Shown here one piece after another: positions 33,905 to 43,846 of a stretch of DNA of 64,000 bases. The DNA comes from Pseudomonadota bacterium (lineage in GTDB: Bacteria; Desulfobacterota; Binatia; Binatales; Binataceae): NCBI GenBank assembly GCA_021323675.1, contig JAJPKP010000055.1, positions 1 to 64,000 on the forward strand, written 5' to 3'. The stretch's first letter is position 1; the number at the start of each line of letters is the position of its first letter. Under the pieces are notes generated by a model, which saw only the letters and a program-made list of their open reading frames with translations, was not told the DNA's origin and did no database searches. The position numbers were made by a program, and so were the translations under genes.

Positions 33905-35458
33905 ATGCTGCCACGAGTCGCCGGCGTACTGATCCCCCTGTTTTCGATCCGTACGCTCGACGACCTTGGGCGCGGAGAGATTCCCGGCCTCGCGCCGATG
34001 ATCGATTTCGCCCGCGAGATGGGGCTCGGCCTGATCCAGCTTCTTCCGCTCGATGAGGGAGCGCCGGGAGAGGCCAGTCCCTACAGCGCGATGAGCGTGT
34101 TTTCGGTAGACCCGGTCTATCTCTCAGTGAAGGGGCTGAGAGGGATCGGAAAAAAATCGCTCGGCGATGCCCGCGGGAAGATTATGGCGATGGCCGCGCC
34201 CGGGCGGGCGGCGGTCCGCGCGATCAAACTGCCGCTACTCGAGCGGGCGTGGCGCGCGTCCGGAGAACGCGCGGCCATGAGCCGCGAGTTCGAGGCTTTT
34301 TTCGAAGAGAACCGCGACTGGCTCCCCGACTATGGGTTGTTTCGCGCTCTCAAGGACAGGTTCCAGTGGTCGTCGTGGGAGACGTGGCCGGATGGACTTC
34401 GCGATCGCGAGCCCGCGGCGCTCGAGGCCGCGCGGCGCGAGATGGCCGAAGCGATCGCGCGCTACGCGTGGTTTCAATTCCTCGCGCATCGCCAGTGGCT
34501 CGCGATACGGGCGTATGCGGCAGAGCGCCGGATGCTGCTCGGAGGGGACATGGCATTCTCGCCGGCGCGCGACAGCGCCGAGGTCTGGGCCAATCAATCG
34601 CTGTTCGACCTGGAGCGGACGGTCGGCGCTCCGCCGGACGCATTCAACGAGCGCGGGCAGCGATGGGGCCTCCCGCTTCCACGATGGGATCGGATGCGCG
34701 GTGACGGCTTCCGGTTATGGCGCGAGCGCGTGCGCAGGGCTGCGCTGATGTTCGACCTGCTCCGCGTCGATCATGTCGTCGGACTCTACCGGACCTTCTC
34801 GTTTGGCGCCGATCCTGACGCATCCGGCGAGTTTGTTCCCGCGGACGAGCACGCTCAGCGTGCGCAAGGAGAAGAGATACTGCACGCCTTGCATGAAGCG
34901 GCCGGCGGCCGCTGCGAGCTGATTGCCGAGGATCTCGGCTCGGTGCCGCCCTGGGTGCGCGCATCGCTCACCGCGATGGGAATTGCCGGATACAAGGTGA
35001 TGCAATGGGAGCGCGAGTGGGGTGCGGCGCAAGAACGCTACCTGAGAGCCGCCGAATATCCGGAACTCTCGCTGGCAACCACCGGCACCCACGATACCGA
35101 AACTCTCACCACCTGGTGGTCGCGTCAGGCGCCTGAGGAGCGCGCCAGACTGGCCGAGGCCCTCGCAATCGCGGGCATCGCCGATTTACATCAGCCGCTC
35201 GGCGAGGTGGGGCTCGATGCGATCATCGGCGCGCTTTACGCCTCGCCCGCCCGCCTGGTGGTGCTGCCCGTCCAGGATCTGTTCGGATGGGACGATCAGA
35301 TAAATCGCCCCGGCACGATTGACGATGCCAACTGGTCGTACCGCCTGCCATTCGCGATCGAAGATCGCGCGCAAGTTCCCGGCATCCGCGAGCGTATCGC
35401 GGCTCTACGCGCTCTTGCTGACGCATCGCGCCGCCTGCCCGGGAGTCAATCCGGCTGA
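33905..35458 (+). CDS. malQ: 4-alpha-glucanotransferase (GH77)
   Basis: MalQ (amylomaltase) transfers alpha-1,4-glucan segments in glycogen and maltodextrin metabolism. The 517-residue protein has the three GH77 catalytic regions in order: RVDHVVGLYR (nucleophile Asp), IAEDLGSVP (acid/base Glu) and GTHDTETL (transition-state Asp). The N-terminus PLFSIRTLDDLGRGEI also fits. No glycogen synthase, branching enzyme or phosphorylase is nearby, so it is an isolated gene here. Confidence 0.94.
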   Translation: MLPRVAGVLIPLFSIRTLDDLGRGEIPGLAPMIDFAREMGLGLIQLLPLDEGAPGEASPYSAMSVFSVDPVYLSVKGLRGIGKKSLGDARGKIMAMAAPGRAAVRAIKLPLLERAWRASGERAAMSREFEAFFEENRDWLPDYGLFRALKDRFQWSSWETWPDGLRDREPAALEAARREMAEAIARYAWFQFLAHRQWLAIRAYAAERRMLLGGDMAFSPARDSAEVWANQSLFDLERTVGAPPDAFNERGQRWGLPLPRWDRMRGDGFRLWRERVRRAALMFDLLRVDHVVGLYRTFSFGADPDASGEFVPADEHAQRAQGEEILHALHEAAGGRCELIAEDLGSVPPWVRASLTAMGIAGYKVMQWEREWGAAQERYLRAAEYPELSLATTGTHDTETLTTWWSRQAPEERARLAEALAIAGIADLHQPLGEVGLDAIIGALYASPARLVVLPVQDLFGWDDQINRPGTIDDANWSYRLPFAIEDRAQVPGIRERIAALRALADASRRLPGSQSG

Positions 35459-35565
35459 GAAACGGAGAAGCGAATCAGCGCGGCCGAACTCGTTGGGCGG
35501 GGCAAAACCATTCGTTGTTGGCGCGGGTCGCCTTCGACTATATAAGCGATGGGAGGCGCGACTCG

Positions 35566-36720
35566 ATGGGACCGCTTAGCGGAATCAAAGTTCTCGACCT
35601 TAGCATGGTCGTCTCGGGACCTTTTTGCACCATGATCCTCGCCGATCTCGGCGCGGACGTCGTCAAGATCGAGCCGCCCGAGGGCGACGTGACGCGCTCG
35701 GTCTATGGCCTGGAGCGCAACGGCGTCCCGGTGGGAATCATCAACTGGAATCGCAACAAACGCGGGATGGTGCTCGATCTGAAGCGCGACGGAGCCGCGG
35801 AGGTGTTCCTCAGGATGGCGGAGCAGGCCGATGTGGTCATCCAGAACGTAAGACCCGGCGTCGTCGATCGCCTCGGAATCGGTTACGAGGCGGTTTCAAA
35901 GCGCAATCCAAGGATCGTGTACTGCTCGATCGCCGGGTACGGCTTCGAGGGACCCTACAAAGACAAGCCCGCTTACGATCCGATCATCCAGGGTATCGCC
36001 GGCGTCATGATGAGCCAGCGCACGCAGGGCCGTCCGCGCGCCGTCAAGAACATCATCGCCGACAAGGTCACCTCGATGACCGCGGCGATCGCGATTCTCG
36101 CCGCCCTCCAGGAAGCGCACGCCGGCAAGGGGCAGCACATCGAGATCTCGATGATGGACGCGGTCGCGTACTACCTGATGGGCGATACCGCTGTCCGCCA
36201 TACTTTCCTTCCCCATGATCGCGGCATTCCACCCGCGATGGGATCCGCGGAACCTTACAAGACCGCCGACGGCTACATCACCATCGCGCCCCTTACCGAC
36301 AAGCACTGGAGGGCGCTTCTTGAGGCCGTTGGCCATCCGGAGTGGTTCGAAGGCGACGAGCCGCGCAACGAGCGCGTCAAGCGCGCCGCGCGCAACCTGA
36401 TCGAGCTTTTTCCGACCCAGCCCTCGGCGTACTGGCTCGAGCGGATCGAAAAAGCCGATGTTCCGTGTGGACCCGTCAACGACTTCGACTCGATCTGGGA
36501 AGACCCGAAGTTCATCGTCAACGAAACCTTCTACGAATACGAGCATCCGGTGGCAGGCAAGGTGCGCGCCGTGCGGCCCGCGCCGCGGCTCTCCGGCAAG
36601 AAGCCCGATCTATGGCGCCATGCACCGGGACTCGGGGAGCATACCGACCAGATTCTCGCGGATTTTGGATTTGCGGCTGGAGAAATCGCGGACCTTCGCG
36701 CCCGTGAAATCGTGAAATAG
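35566..36720 (+). CDS. Class III CoA-transferase (CaiB/BaiF)
   Basis: This 384-residue family III CoA-transferase moves CoA between carboxylic acids through a covalent aspartyl-CoA intermediate. The likely catalytic Asp is D167 in IADKVTSMTAAIA. The N-terminal motif LDLSMVVSGPFCTMILADLGADVVKIE is diagnostic, split here as two neighbouring conserved blocks. ATG 35566 follows GGGAGG at 35551-35556. The substrate (carnitine, bile acid, formate/oxalate, succinate/benzylsuccinate type) cannot be told. Confidence 0.94.
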   Translation: MGPLSGIKVLDLSMVVSGPFCTMILADLGADVVKIEPPEGDVTRSVYGLERNGVPVGIINWNRNKRGMVLDLKRDGAAEVFLRMAEQADVVIQNVRPGVVDRLGIGYEAVSKRNPRIVYCSIAGYGFEGPYKDKPAYDPIIQGIAGVMMSQRTQGRPRAVKNIIADKVTSMTAAIAILAALQEAHAGKGQHIEISMMDAVAYYLMGDTAVRHTFLPHDRGIPPAMGSAEPYKTADGYITIAPLTDKHWRALLEAVGHPEWFEGDEPRNERVKRAARNLIELFPTQPSAYWLERIEKADVPCGPVNDFDSIWEDPKFIVNETFYEYEHPVAGKVRAVRPAPRLSGKKPDLWRHAPGLGEHTDQILADFGFAAGEIADLRAREIVK

Positions 36721-36728
36721 TCGGCCGC

Positions 36729-37769
36729 GTGAAGCATCCGCGACATAGCGGCTTAGCGCCGCGATCATGGATTCACGCATTGATCGCCCTGGCCGCCGCG
36801 GCGACAATCGGAGGTTGCGCAGTCACCAAGCAGCAGCCCATCACCGAAGCGCAGCCTCCCGCGCCCGAGGAAGCCCACGGCACCGCAGTCAGCACGTACT
36901 CGCCATATGCGATCGCGGCCGGGAAGGATGACGCGCTCTGGTACACGGAATATCAGGGTGACGGAATCGGCCGAATAACCACCAGCGGATCGGTCATGCG
37001 CTTCAAGATCGATCCCAACGGATTCGCCGAGCGCATCACGGCCGGTCCGGACGGTGCGATGTGGTTTACCGATACCGCGGGCAATCGCCTCGGGCGGGTG
37101 CAATCCGACGACAAGGTCGCTTACGTCAGGCTTCCTCACGAGAACAGCAGCCCTACCGGCATCACAACCGGCCCCGACGGTAACTTGTGGTTTACCGAAC
37201 ATGCCGCAAATCGCATCGGCCGTCTGAGCATGGAAGGGACTCTCGCGGAATTTTCCTTGCCCAAGGGTGAAGGACCCGGAGAAATAATCACCGGGCGCGA
37301 CGGCAACCTGTGGTTCGCGGAAGACCGCGCGAATCGCCTCGGCCGGATCACTACATCGGGAAGGGTCACCGAGTTCGCCATCCAAACCCCCAACTCGAAG
37401 CCCGAGGGGCTGGCGGTAGGAAGCGACGGCAACGTCTGGTTTACGGAATTGACCGGAAACCACGTTGGAAAAATCACGCCCGAGGGCGCGATAACCGAAT
37501 ACGAGCTTCCCGAAAAGGGAGTGCCGCTGGGAATCGCCGCCGGCCCCGACGGAAATATCTGGGTCACGATGGTTCGCGAGCACGTGATCTTGCGCGTGTC
37601 GCCCTCCGGAGATTTCACGTCATTTCGCACCGGAGTCGACACCGTGCCGGGATTCATCGCCTCCGGACCGGACGGCAATCTGTGGTTTACCGAGCCCAAC
37701 GGCAAAATCGCGCGGCTCACCACGCAGGGGCAGATCACTGAGTTTCGGGTGGCAAAGGTGGGAGGTTAG
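36729..37769 (+). CDS. Vgb-like beta-propeller lipoprotein
   Basis: The 346-residue protein is built of seven repeats of the type GPDGNLWFTE, the virginiamycin B lyase (Vgb)/streptogramin lyase propeller fold. A lipoprotein signal peptide ends ATIGGC near residue 30, so it should be exported and lipidated. The start is GTG 36729, nine bases after the CoA-transferase stop. Members of this fold include lyases and many uncharacterised binding proteins; antibiotic resistance cannot be inferred. Confidence 0.87.
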   Translation: MKHPRHSGLAPRSWIHALIALAAAATIGGCAVTKQQPITEAQPPAPEEAHGTAVSTYSPYAIAAGKDDALWYTEYQGDGIGRITTSGSVMRFKIDPNGFAERITAGPDGAMWFTDTAGNRLGRVQSDDKVAYVRLPHENSSPTGITTGPDGNLWFTEHAANRIGRLSMEGTLAEFSLPKGEGPGEIITGRDGNLWFAEDRANRLGRITTSGRVTEFAIQTPNSKPEGLAVGSDGNVWFTELTGNHVGKITPEGAITEYELPEKGVPLGIAAGPDGNIWVTMVREHVILRVSPSGDFTSFRTGVDTVPGFIASGPDGNLWFTEPNGKIARLTTQGQITEFRVAKVGG

Positions 37770-37903
37770 GATTTCTGTCCCGCCGTCGCGGTTTTGCGCT
37801 ATAAGCCGTGAAGGCGGGCTGGTCCGATTTTCCCGCGGCGCGGCCTGCCGGAACCGAAACCGTTCAACAGTTTGGATTCCACATCAAGGGAGACTCCGAC
37901 GTT

Positions 37904-38797
37904 ATGGGTAAGCTCGATGGCAAAGTTGCAGTGATCACGGGCGGCGGACGCGGTATCGGCCGCGGAATCGCAAAGACTTTTGCGGCCCAGGGAGCCGCGG
38001 TCGTGGTCAACGATCTTGGCGTTACCGTCGCGGGCGAGACGGAAAAGAGCTCGCCCGCCGACGACGTGGTCAAGGAAATCAAGGCTGCTGGCGGCACCGC
38101 CGTTTCCAACCATATGGACATCGCCACCGTCGAGGGCGGCGAGGGACTCATCAACCAGGCCGTCAAGGAATTCGGCAAGCTGGACATTCTGGTCAACGTC
38201 GCCGGCATCCTGCGCGATCGGATGATCTTCAACATGAGTGAGAAGGAGTGGGACGACGTTATCCGAGTGCATCTGAAGGGCCATTACTGCACGATGCGTC
38301 CGGCGACCGCGTACATGCGCGAGCACAAGTACGGGCGCATCATCAACTTCTCGTCGAATTCCGCGCTGGGAAGCCCCGGACAGCCCAACTATGCCGCCGC
38401 GAAGGCGGGTATCCTCGGGCTGACCTACAGCTCCGCCAACGCTTTGCAGAAGTACGGAATAACGGTGAACGCGATCATGCCCGGCGCGGCGACCCGCATG
38501 ACCGACACGATTCCCGCCGGGCGGATGCCCGGTGCGACCGGAATCCCGCAGAGCCAGAGCGCGGAAGGCACCCCCCGCGACCCCGCAAACGTAGCGCCTA
38601 TCTGCGTGTTTCTGGCGAGCGACGAAGCCGCAAATGTGACGGGGCAGTGCTTCGGCGCATCCGGCTACCGGATCATGCGCTACACGCATATCGTTCCCGA
38701 CAAGATCATTTACAACGACGGTCCGTGGGACATCGACAAGCTGTTCGATCGGCTGAAATCGACGCTTCTGGTCGATCTGGTCCCGCCGCGAATGTAG
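37904..38797 (+). CDS. Short-chain dehydrogenase, MFE-2-type
   Basis: This 297-residue SDR has TGGGRGIG at 12-19, an acidic NAD-selecting strand end (VVVNDLG) and Y163 and K167 in the YAAAK motif. The NDLG motif and the insertion after it (TVAGETEKSSPADDVV) are characteristic of the hydroxyacyl-CoA dehydrogenase domain of peroxisomal multifunctional enzyme type 2. A role in acyl-CoA or steroid-like beta-oxidation is therefore likely. The ATG at 37904 follows AAGGGAG. Confidence 0.92.
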   Translation: MGKLDGKVAVITGGGRGIGRGIAKTFAAQGAAVVVNDLGVTVAGETEKSSPADDVVKEIKAAGGTAVSNHMDIATVEGGEGLINQAVKEFGKLDILVNVAGILRDRMIFNMSEKEWDDVIRVHLKGHYCTMRPATAYMREHKYGRIINFSSNSALGSPGQPNYAAAKAGILGLTYSSANALQKYGITVNAIMPGAATRMTDTIPAGRMPGATGIPQSQSAEGTPRDPANVAPICVFLASDEAANVTGQCFGASGYRIMRYTHIVPDKIIYNDGPWDIDKLFDRLKSTLLVDLVPPRM

Positions 38798-38810
38798 AGA
38801 CGAAGCTGTG

Positions 38811-38846
38811 TGAGTCCTCTCCCGCGCCCGTACGGGAGAGGACTCA
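38811..38846. repeat. Perfect 14-bp stem-loop at convergent gene ends
   Basis: Arms 38811-38824 and 38833-38846 (core CCTCTCCCG/CGGGAGAGG) pair perfectly around an eight-base loop. The right arm contains the stop codon of the minus-strand hydrolase. No T tract follows, so it is either a terminator of unusual form or a dispersed palindromic repeat. Confidence 0.7.
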
Positions 38847-39896
38847 GCCTGGAACGGCTGCGAATCGCTCGCTTGCGAGCCGCGCTTTCCGGTGGGCATT
38901 GTCGGCCGGGCTGCGCGGGCCTTCCGAGCTTGGAGCAAGAAGACCTTCTGAAAAGAGCTTGAGCACGCGCGCGGAGTATTCCGCCGGCGCCTCGAAGATC
39001 GCATCGCCGTGGCCTTTGCCTGGCACAATCCACAACTCGCCCCGATTTCCCGCCGCCGCCGCGATTGCCCGCGCTTGCGCGAGCGGCACAATTTGATCAC
39101 CTTCCTCGTGGATCACCAGGATCGATGCGGGGCCGAGGTCGCGCGCGGCATTTGTCGGATCGACGTTCCAGATCGAGTGCCCCAAAAAGAACCCTGCTTC
39201 CCAGAGCGCGGTCTGCTGCAATGCGGGATTCAGGCCGGCAATCGATGGCACCCGCTGAAACATCGCGGCCAGGCTGCCGTAGGCACTGTCGGCAACGATC
39301 GCCTGGAACGATGCGCCCGCGGCCTGCACGAGGATTATTTCCGCGGCTCCCTCGGAAACTCCCAATGCGCCGATCTTCCTGAAGCCGCGCCGCTTGAGCT
39401 CGCTGGCCGCGGAAAGGACTCCCATCCGCTCGGACCATCCCCAGGATGTGCCGGTATGGGCGTCATCGCCGCTGTCAATCGCCATCACTGCGTATCCGGC
39501 CTCGTGCAGGAACTTCGCATATGGAAGCATCGTGCGCCGCGTTCCTCCGGCGGGCGGCACGAGCAGGACAGCCGCCGGGAGCTTTCCGGGGATCATCCAT
39601 GCTTCGATGTTCTTGCCGCGCGCCACCGGAACTCGGATGGAGCCGAAGTCCGCGCCGAACGCCGCGCGCGGATCGGCGGGCGCGCCCGAACTTTCGCCGG
39701 GCACGTGCGGTCCGTACACGTCTGTCCGTCCCGCTTCCAGAAACGGCGGATATTTCAGGCGATACGCGACCAGCGTGGCTGCGGCGAACCATAACACCGC
39801 CACAACGCCGAGCATCACGGCGCCCATGAGAGCAAAACGCCTGGCATGACGCGGTTCTCTTGCGTCTGCGCTCGCGGTCTTCCGGGCTGGTTCCAT
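38844..39896 (-). CDS. Membrane-anchored alpha/beta hydrolase
   Basis: This 350-residue hydrolase has an N-terminal transmembrane helix (about residues 24-45, GAVMLGVVAVLWFAAATLVA) followed by an alpha/beta hydrolase domain. The nucleophile elbow is GVSEG, an acid lies in HEEGDQIV, and the His is in GKGHGDAIF. The catalytic domain is likely periplasmic. ATG 39896 is preferred to an upstream in-frame start. Its 3' end overlaps the stem-loop shared with the SDR. The substrate is unknown. Confidence 0.87.
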   Translation of the reverse strand: MEPARKTASADAREPRHARRFALMGAVMLGVVAVLWFAAATLVAYRLKYPPFLEAGRTDVYGPHVPGESSGAPADPRAAFGADFGSIRVPVARGKNIEAWMIPGKLPAAVLLVPPAGGTRRTMLPYAKFLHEAGYAVMAIDSGDDAHTGTSWGWSERMGVLSAASELKRRGFRKIGALGVSEGAAEIILVQAAGASFQAIVADSAYGSLAAMFQRVPSIAGLNPALQQTALWEAGFFLGHSIWNVDPTNAARDLGPASILVIHEEGDQIVPLAQARAIAAAAGNRGELWIVPGKGHGDAIFEAPAEYSARVLKLFSEGLLAPSSEGPRSPADNAHRKARLASERFAAVPG

Positions 39897-39990
39897 CGCG
39901 TATGGTTTCTCGCATCGCTCGCGCGCGGGCAAGCGCCTTGTGAGCTTCGCGGCTCGCCTTTATGCTGCCGGAGGAGGCGGTCTGTTTTCC

Positions 39991-40791
39991 ATGAGCGACT
40001 GGGAGCCGGAACTTTACAATCGTTTTCGCCGCTATCGATACGAGCCGGTCGAGGCGATCCTCGCGCGGCTGCCCATTTCAGCCGACGAGCGGATTGCCGA
40101 TCTCGGATGCGGCAGCGGAGAAAACACGATCGAGCTCGCGCGCCGCGCGGTTGCCGGACGCGTCACGGGAATCGACTCGTCGCCGGCGATGATCGATGCC
40201 GCGAACAAGGCTCGCGCGGAGTTGCCTCCCGCGCTCGGTGATCGCGTCGCCTTCATGGTGGGAGACATCTCGCGGCTCGAGGCCGCGGCTCAATATTCGA
40301 TCATCTTTTCGAATGCGGCCCTGCAATGGATACCGCATCATCGCGACGTGCTTTCCGCGTGGTTCCGCGCGCTTGCGCCGGGGGGGCGGATGGTCGTGCA
40401 GATGCCCGCGAACGATCGCGAGACCGCGAAGGTCGAATTGGGCAACCTTGCACGCGAGGAACCGTGGCGCTCGATGCTGTCGGGTGTCGACCAGTCATTT
40501 CGCGAAGTGCCGCCGCCTGAGAAATACGCTTCCATCCTGCACGAGATCGGTTTCATCGAGGTCGATTGCTACTACCATACCTTTCACCATCCGATGCTGA
40601 GTCCGTCCGAGGTCGTGGAATGGTATCGTGCCACCGGCCTGCGTCCGTTCATCAACGCATTGCCCGAGCGCCATCGCGCCCCGTTTCTCGATGCGTATCG
40701 CGGCCGGTTGGAACGCGCTTACGGCACAACCGCAAAGATGACTTTCGGCTTCAAGCGCCTGTTCATCTGGGGGCGCCGTCCCGCCGCCTGA
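39991..40791 (+). CDS. tam: Trans-aconitate 2-methyltransferase-like SAM methyltransferase
   Basis: This 266-residue class I methyltransferase has the SAM loop LGCGSGENTIEL and acidic GIDSSPAMI. The opening WEPELYNRFRRYRYEP and the segment SNAALQWIPHH are Tam-typical. Tam methylates trans-aconitate, a by-product of cis-aconitate isomerisation. ATG 39991 has GAGGAGG 13 bases upstream, somewhat far. The isoaspartyl peptidase starts two bases after its stop. Confidence 0.85.
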   Translation: MSDWEPELYNRFRRYRYEPVEAILARLPISADERIADLGCGSGENTIELARRAVAGRVTGIDSSPAMIDAANKARAELPPALGDRVAFMVGDISRLEAAAQYSIIFSNAALQWIPHHRDVLSAWFRALAPGGRMVVQMPANDRETAKVELGNLAREEPWRSMLSGVDQSFREVPPPEKYASILHEIGFIEVDCYYHTFHHPMLSPSEVVEWYRATGLRPFINALPERHRAPFLDAYRGRLERAYGTTAKMTFGFKRLFIWGRRPAA

Positions 40792-40793
40792 AA

Positions 40794-41750
40794 ATGCCGG
40801 CGCGGCGAATACTGCCGGCTCTGGTCGCGCATGGCGGAGCGGGCGCGCGCGGCGCCGCTTCCGAGCGCCCGTTGCGGCGCCAGGGCCTGCTTACGGCGGT
40901 CCGGCGCGGCGCGGAAATCCTTCGCGAAGGCGGAAGCGCAATCGACGCCGTTCAGGTAACGGTCGTCGAACTCGAGGACAACCCGCTTTTCAACGCCGGG
41001 ACCGGGTCCGTTCTCACCACCGCGGGCACGGTCGAAATGGATGCATCGATCATGGTGGCGGAGCCGGCGTCCGCCGGACGCGAGGCTCGAATCGCGGCGG
41101 GCGCCGTCGCGGCGGTGAGCCGGGTGAGGAATCCGCTGATGCTTGCGCGCGCGGTGATGGAAGAGACGGCGCACGTGATGCTGGCGGGCAGCGGCGCGCA
41201 TCAGTTCGCCCGGCGCGCCGGAATAGCCCTTTGCCGCAACGAGGAATTGATTACCGCGCGAGCGCGCGAGCGATGGCGCATGCGGATGGCGAAGATGCGC
41301 GAGCGCGCCGCGCGCCCCCTCGAATATGGGACGGTGGGCGCGGTCGCGATCGATTCGGCCGGACGAATTGCCGCCGCGACCTCGACCGGCGGCGTGCCCG
41401 GAAAGATTCCGGGGCGCGTCGGCGATTCCGCGATAATCGGAGCCGGAACCTTTGCTACGCCGTCCGCCGGCGCATCCGCAACCGGCCATGGCGAGGCGAT
41501 CATCATGACCGCGCTATGCCGGCAAGCGATCGATGGGCTCAGCGACCGCGCGCCGAACGGCGCGGCGCGCCGCGCGATTGCCTCGCTGCTTGCGCCCGCG
41601 CGGGCGGAAGGCGGAATAATCATTATCGACCGCAATGCGCGAATCGGGTTCGCGCATAACGCGGAGGCGATGCAGGTGGCGACGTTCGATCCCGTCTCGG
41701 GAATCCGCCACATCTGGGTCGCGCCGCTCAAACCCGGGACGTTGTCGTGA
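40794..41750 (+). CDS. Isoaspartyl peptidase/L-asparaginase, Ntn hydrolase
   Basis: This 318-residue type 2 asparaginase/isoaspartyl dipeptidase precursor cleaves autocatalytically before T180 in the motif GTVGAVAID, exposing the Thr nucleophile. The substrate-loop STGG (197-200) and the N-terminal HGGAG motif are present. The mature chains would be about 179 and 139 residues. It is coupled to the flanking genes: two bases after tam, and a four-base overlap (GTGA) with the GT39 gene. Confidence 0.92.
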   Translation: MPARRILPALVAHGGAGARGAASERPLRRQGLLTAVRRGAEILREGGSAIDAVQVTVVELEDNPLFNAGTGSVLTTAGTVEMDASIMVAEPASAGREARIAAGAVAAVSRVRNPLMLARAVMEETAHVMLAGSGAHQFARRAGIALCRNEELITARARERWRMRMAKMRERAARPLEYGTVGAVAIDSAGRIAAATSTGGVPGKIPGRVGDSAIIGAGTFATPSAGASATGHGEAIIMTALCRQAIDGLSDRAPNGAARRAIASLLAPARAEGGIIIIDRNARIGFAHNAEAMQVATFDPVSGIRHIWVAPLKPGTLS

Positions 41751-43489
41751 ACGCTCGCGCCGAGACCGCCGCTGCCGCGCGCATCATCCCCCCAATTCAA
41801 CTCGCCGCGGCGGCGATAGTGGCGTTTGTCGTTCTGGTGCAGGGAATCAGCGCGCCTTTTCAAAAGGATGCGGAGCCGCAATCCGCCGAATGGATCGTAA
41901 GCGTGGTCCGCGACGGGAACTGGCTGGTTCCGCGCGACTACTACGAATTCATCGATCGCAAGCCGCCTCTGTACTACTGGCTGTCGGCAATTGTTACAAA
42001 GGCGACGGGGGGAACGGTTGACGAGACTCGCGCGCGCATCGTTTCGGTGTTTTGCGCCACGCTTATCGCGCTTGAGGTTCTCGCCTGGACGGCTTCTGAA
42101 GTTGGCGTCGCGCAGGGATGGCTGGCGTTTCTGTTCCTGCTCGGAATCTATGGATTTTCCTCGCGCGCCACGCTCGCGCTTACCGACATGCTGATGACCG
42201 CGCTTCTGATGAGCGCGTATCTGGTCGCGTACCCGATGCTGGAGGGCGAGGCGTCGCTTGCGCGCACCGCGGTTCTCGGCTGCCTCCTGGGACTGGGAAT
42301 TCTGACCAAAGGGCCGCTGGTGCTGATACTCATCGGCCTGGCGGGCGTCATCTATCTGCTGCTCGGCAGGCGCGATGTGATCGCCGCGCTGCGGCGCGCG
42401 TGGCCCTGGCAGGCGGCCGCTTTAGCCGTGGCGATCGGCGCGTGCTGGTACGTGCCCTGGCTTGCGATAGGAGGACGGCGCGAACTGGGCATCTTTCTCA
42501 ACGAAAACCTGGGCCACTTCGCGCCCCGGGCATTCGGCGGGACCGGGGAAGCATCGCGACCGATCTGGTACATCCTCGCGCGGCTCATCGGCGGAGCCAA
42601 TCCGGTCATCCTGCTGGCGCCGGCGACGCTGGCGGCATTCGCGACCGGTGAAGTTCGCGAATCGGCGCGCCGCCCGCTGCTATTTCAAGCCAGTTTCGTG
42701 GCGGCTGTAATCCTGTTCTTTTCGGTCGCGAGCGCGAAGCGCGATGACTACATCCTGCCGGCCCTTCCCGCCGTGGCGATTCTAAGCGCCGGCGCGTTTG
42801 GTTTGGGCCCGCCCGCTACAGGCTTCGCGGGCGGCGCGAAGATTCGCGACGGCGTGTGCTGGCTTATCGCATTTGCGGCGTTGCTCGCGGTGGTGCTGAG
42901 CCTCGTGACCGCACGCAGCCATCCGCAGTTGTCGCTTCAATCCAGTGACTCGGAGTTGATGATGCTGCTGGAGCGGGGAATCGGCTCACGCGCGCTCCCG
43001 TTCGTCGCGTTTCTTGCCGTTTCCTCCGTTGCCGCGATTGCCGCCATCGTCCTCCTGTCGAACAGGTCGATCCTGCTCGCGGGGTTTGCGATCGGTCTGG
43101 TTAGCCTGAGCGGGGTCGTCCTGATGGACGCGATAGTGCGGCCGGAACTTGCGTGGGCGCGCGGCTACAAGAGCTTCGTCGAGCGCATCCGCCGCCAACT
43201 CGACGGACATCGACTTTTTGTGGTTCGCGATGCCGATTTCGAGCTGTCCTTCTACTACGGCAGCGGCGTTCCGCCGCTCACCGGAACGCGCGCCGTTGCT
43301 CCTCCCGTTGATACGGCCTCGATGCTGATTGCGCGCGACGCGGAGCTGGCGATGCTGCCGGAGAGCTACCGCGGCAGGCTGCGCCTTATCGAGAAATCGA
43401 ACCTGTTGAGCAAGGAAGGGGCGCCGGCCTTGTACCTGATCGAGGTCCGGCCGGGTGGTTTGAACGGCGGCGGCGGAATCGCTAGATAG
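41747..43489 (+). CDS. Glycosyltransferase family 39/ArnT-like membrane protein
   Basis: This 580-residue polytopic membrane protein is of the PMT_2/ArnT type, using a lipid-linked sugar donor at the periplasmic face. The first loop has the conserved acidic motif FQKDAEPQSAEW, followed by RKPPLYYWLSA. Around ten or more hydrophobic helices follow, and the C-terminal third has a soluble domain. The start is GTG 41747 overlapping the previous stop. The acceptor is unknown; lipid A or surface glycan is possible. Confidence 0.88.
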   Translation: MNARAETAAAARIIPPIQLAAAAIVAFVVLVQGISAPFQKDAEPQSAEWIVSVVRDGNWLVPRDYYEFIDRKPPLYYWLSAIVTKATGGTVDETRARIVSVFCATLIALEVLAWTASEVGVAQGWLAFLFLLGIYGFSSRATLALTDMLMTALLMSAYLVAYPMLEGEASLARTAVLGCLLGLGILTKGPLVLILIGLAGVIYLLLGRRDVIAALRRAWPWQAAALAVAIGACWYVPWLAIGGRRELGIFLNENLGHFAPRAFGGTGEASRPIWYILARLIGGANPVILLAPATLAAFATGEVRESARRPLLFQASFVAAVILFFSVASAKRDDYILPALPAVAILSAGAFGLGPPATGFAGGAKIRDGVCWLIAFAALLAVVLSLVTARSHPQLSLQSSDSELMMLLERGIGSRALPFVAFLAVSSVAAIAAIVLLSNRSILLAGFAIGLVSLSGVVLMDAIVRPELAWARGYKSFVERIRRQLDGHRLFVVRDADFELSFYYGSGVPPLTGTRAVAPPVDTASMLIARDAELAMLPESYRGRLRLIEKSNLLSKEGAPALYLIEVRPGGLNGGGGIAR

Positions 43490-43495
43490 AGGGCG

Positions 43496-43711
43496 ATGGC
43501 AGATCAGGTGGAAAAGGCGGAGCGAGCGGTCAGCGCACTGATGCGCCTGGGCATTTCGGCGGTGCTGCCGCTATGGGCGCTGCTGATGATCATCCTCGGC
43601 ATCGAGTATCGCTCACTGTGGTGGTTGGGAACCGGCCTGGTGGTTGGCGCAATCGGAATTCTGTTTCTCGCGGGCAGCCCGGTTGCGAATCTTATCGAGC
43701 GCGAGCGCTAG
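43496..43711 (+). CDS. Small two-span membrane protein
   Basis: The 71-residue product has a charged N-terminus and two hydrophobic helices (about residues 17-36 and 42-59), then a basic tail ending IERER. It starts seven bases after the GT39 stop, so it is probably co-transcribed and may assist it. No family is recognised. Confidence 0.7.
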   Translation: MADQVEKAERAVSALMRLGISAVLPLWALLMIILGIEYRSLWWLGTGLVVGAIGILFLAGSPVANLIERER

Positions 43712-43846
43712 ACCGGCGCATCTTCTCACTGCCGGAGCGAAAGCAGGCAGCGCGGCGGTCCAGGCCAGCTCGGAAAAGAGGGATGCATTCACCGGCCCGC
43801 GACGCCATTTGCCCCCTTTGCGGTCACTGGGTATTGTCGCATCGAG

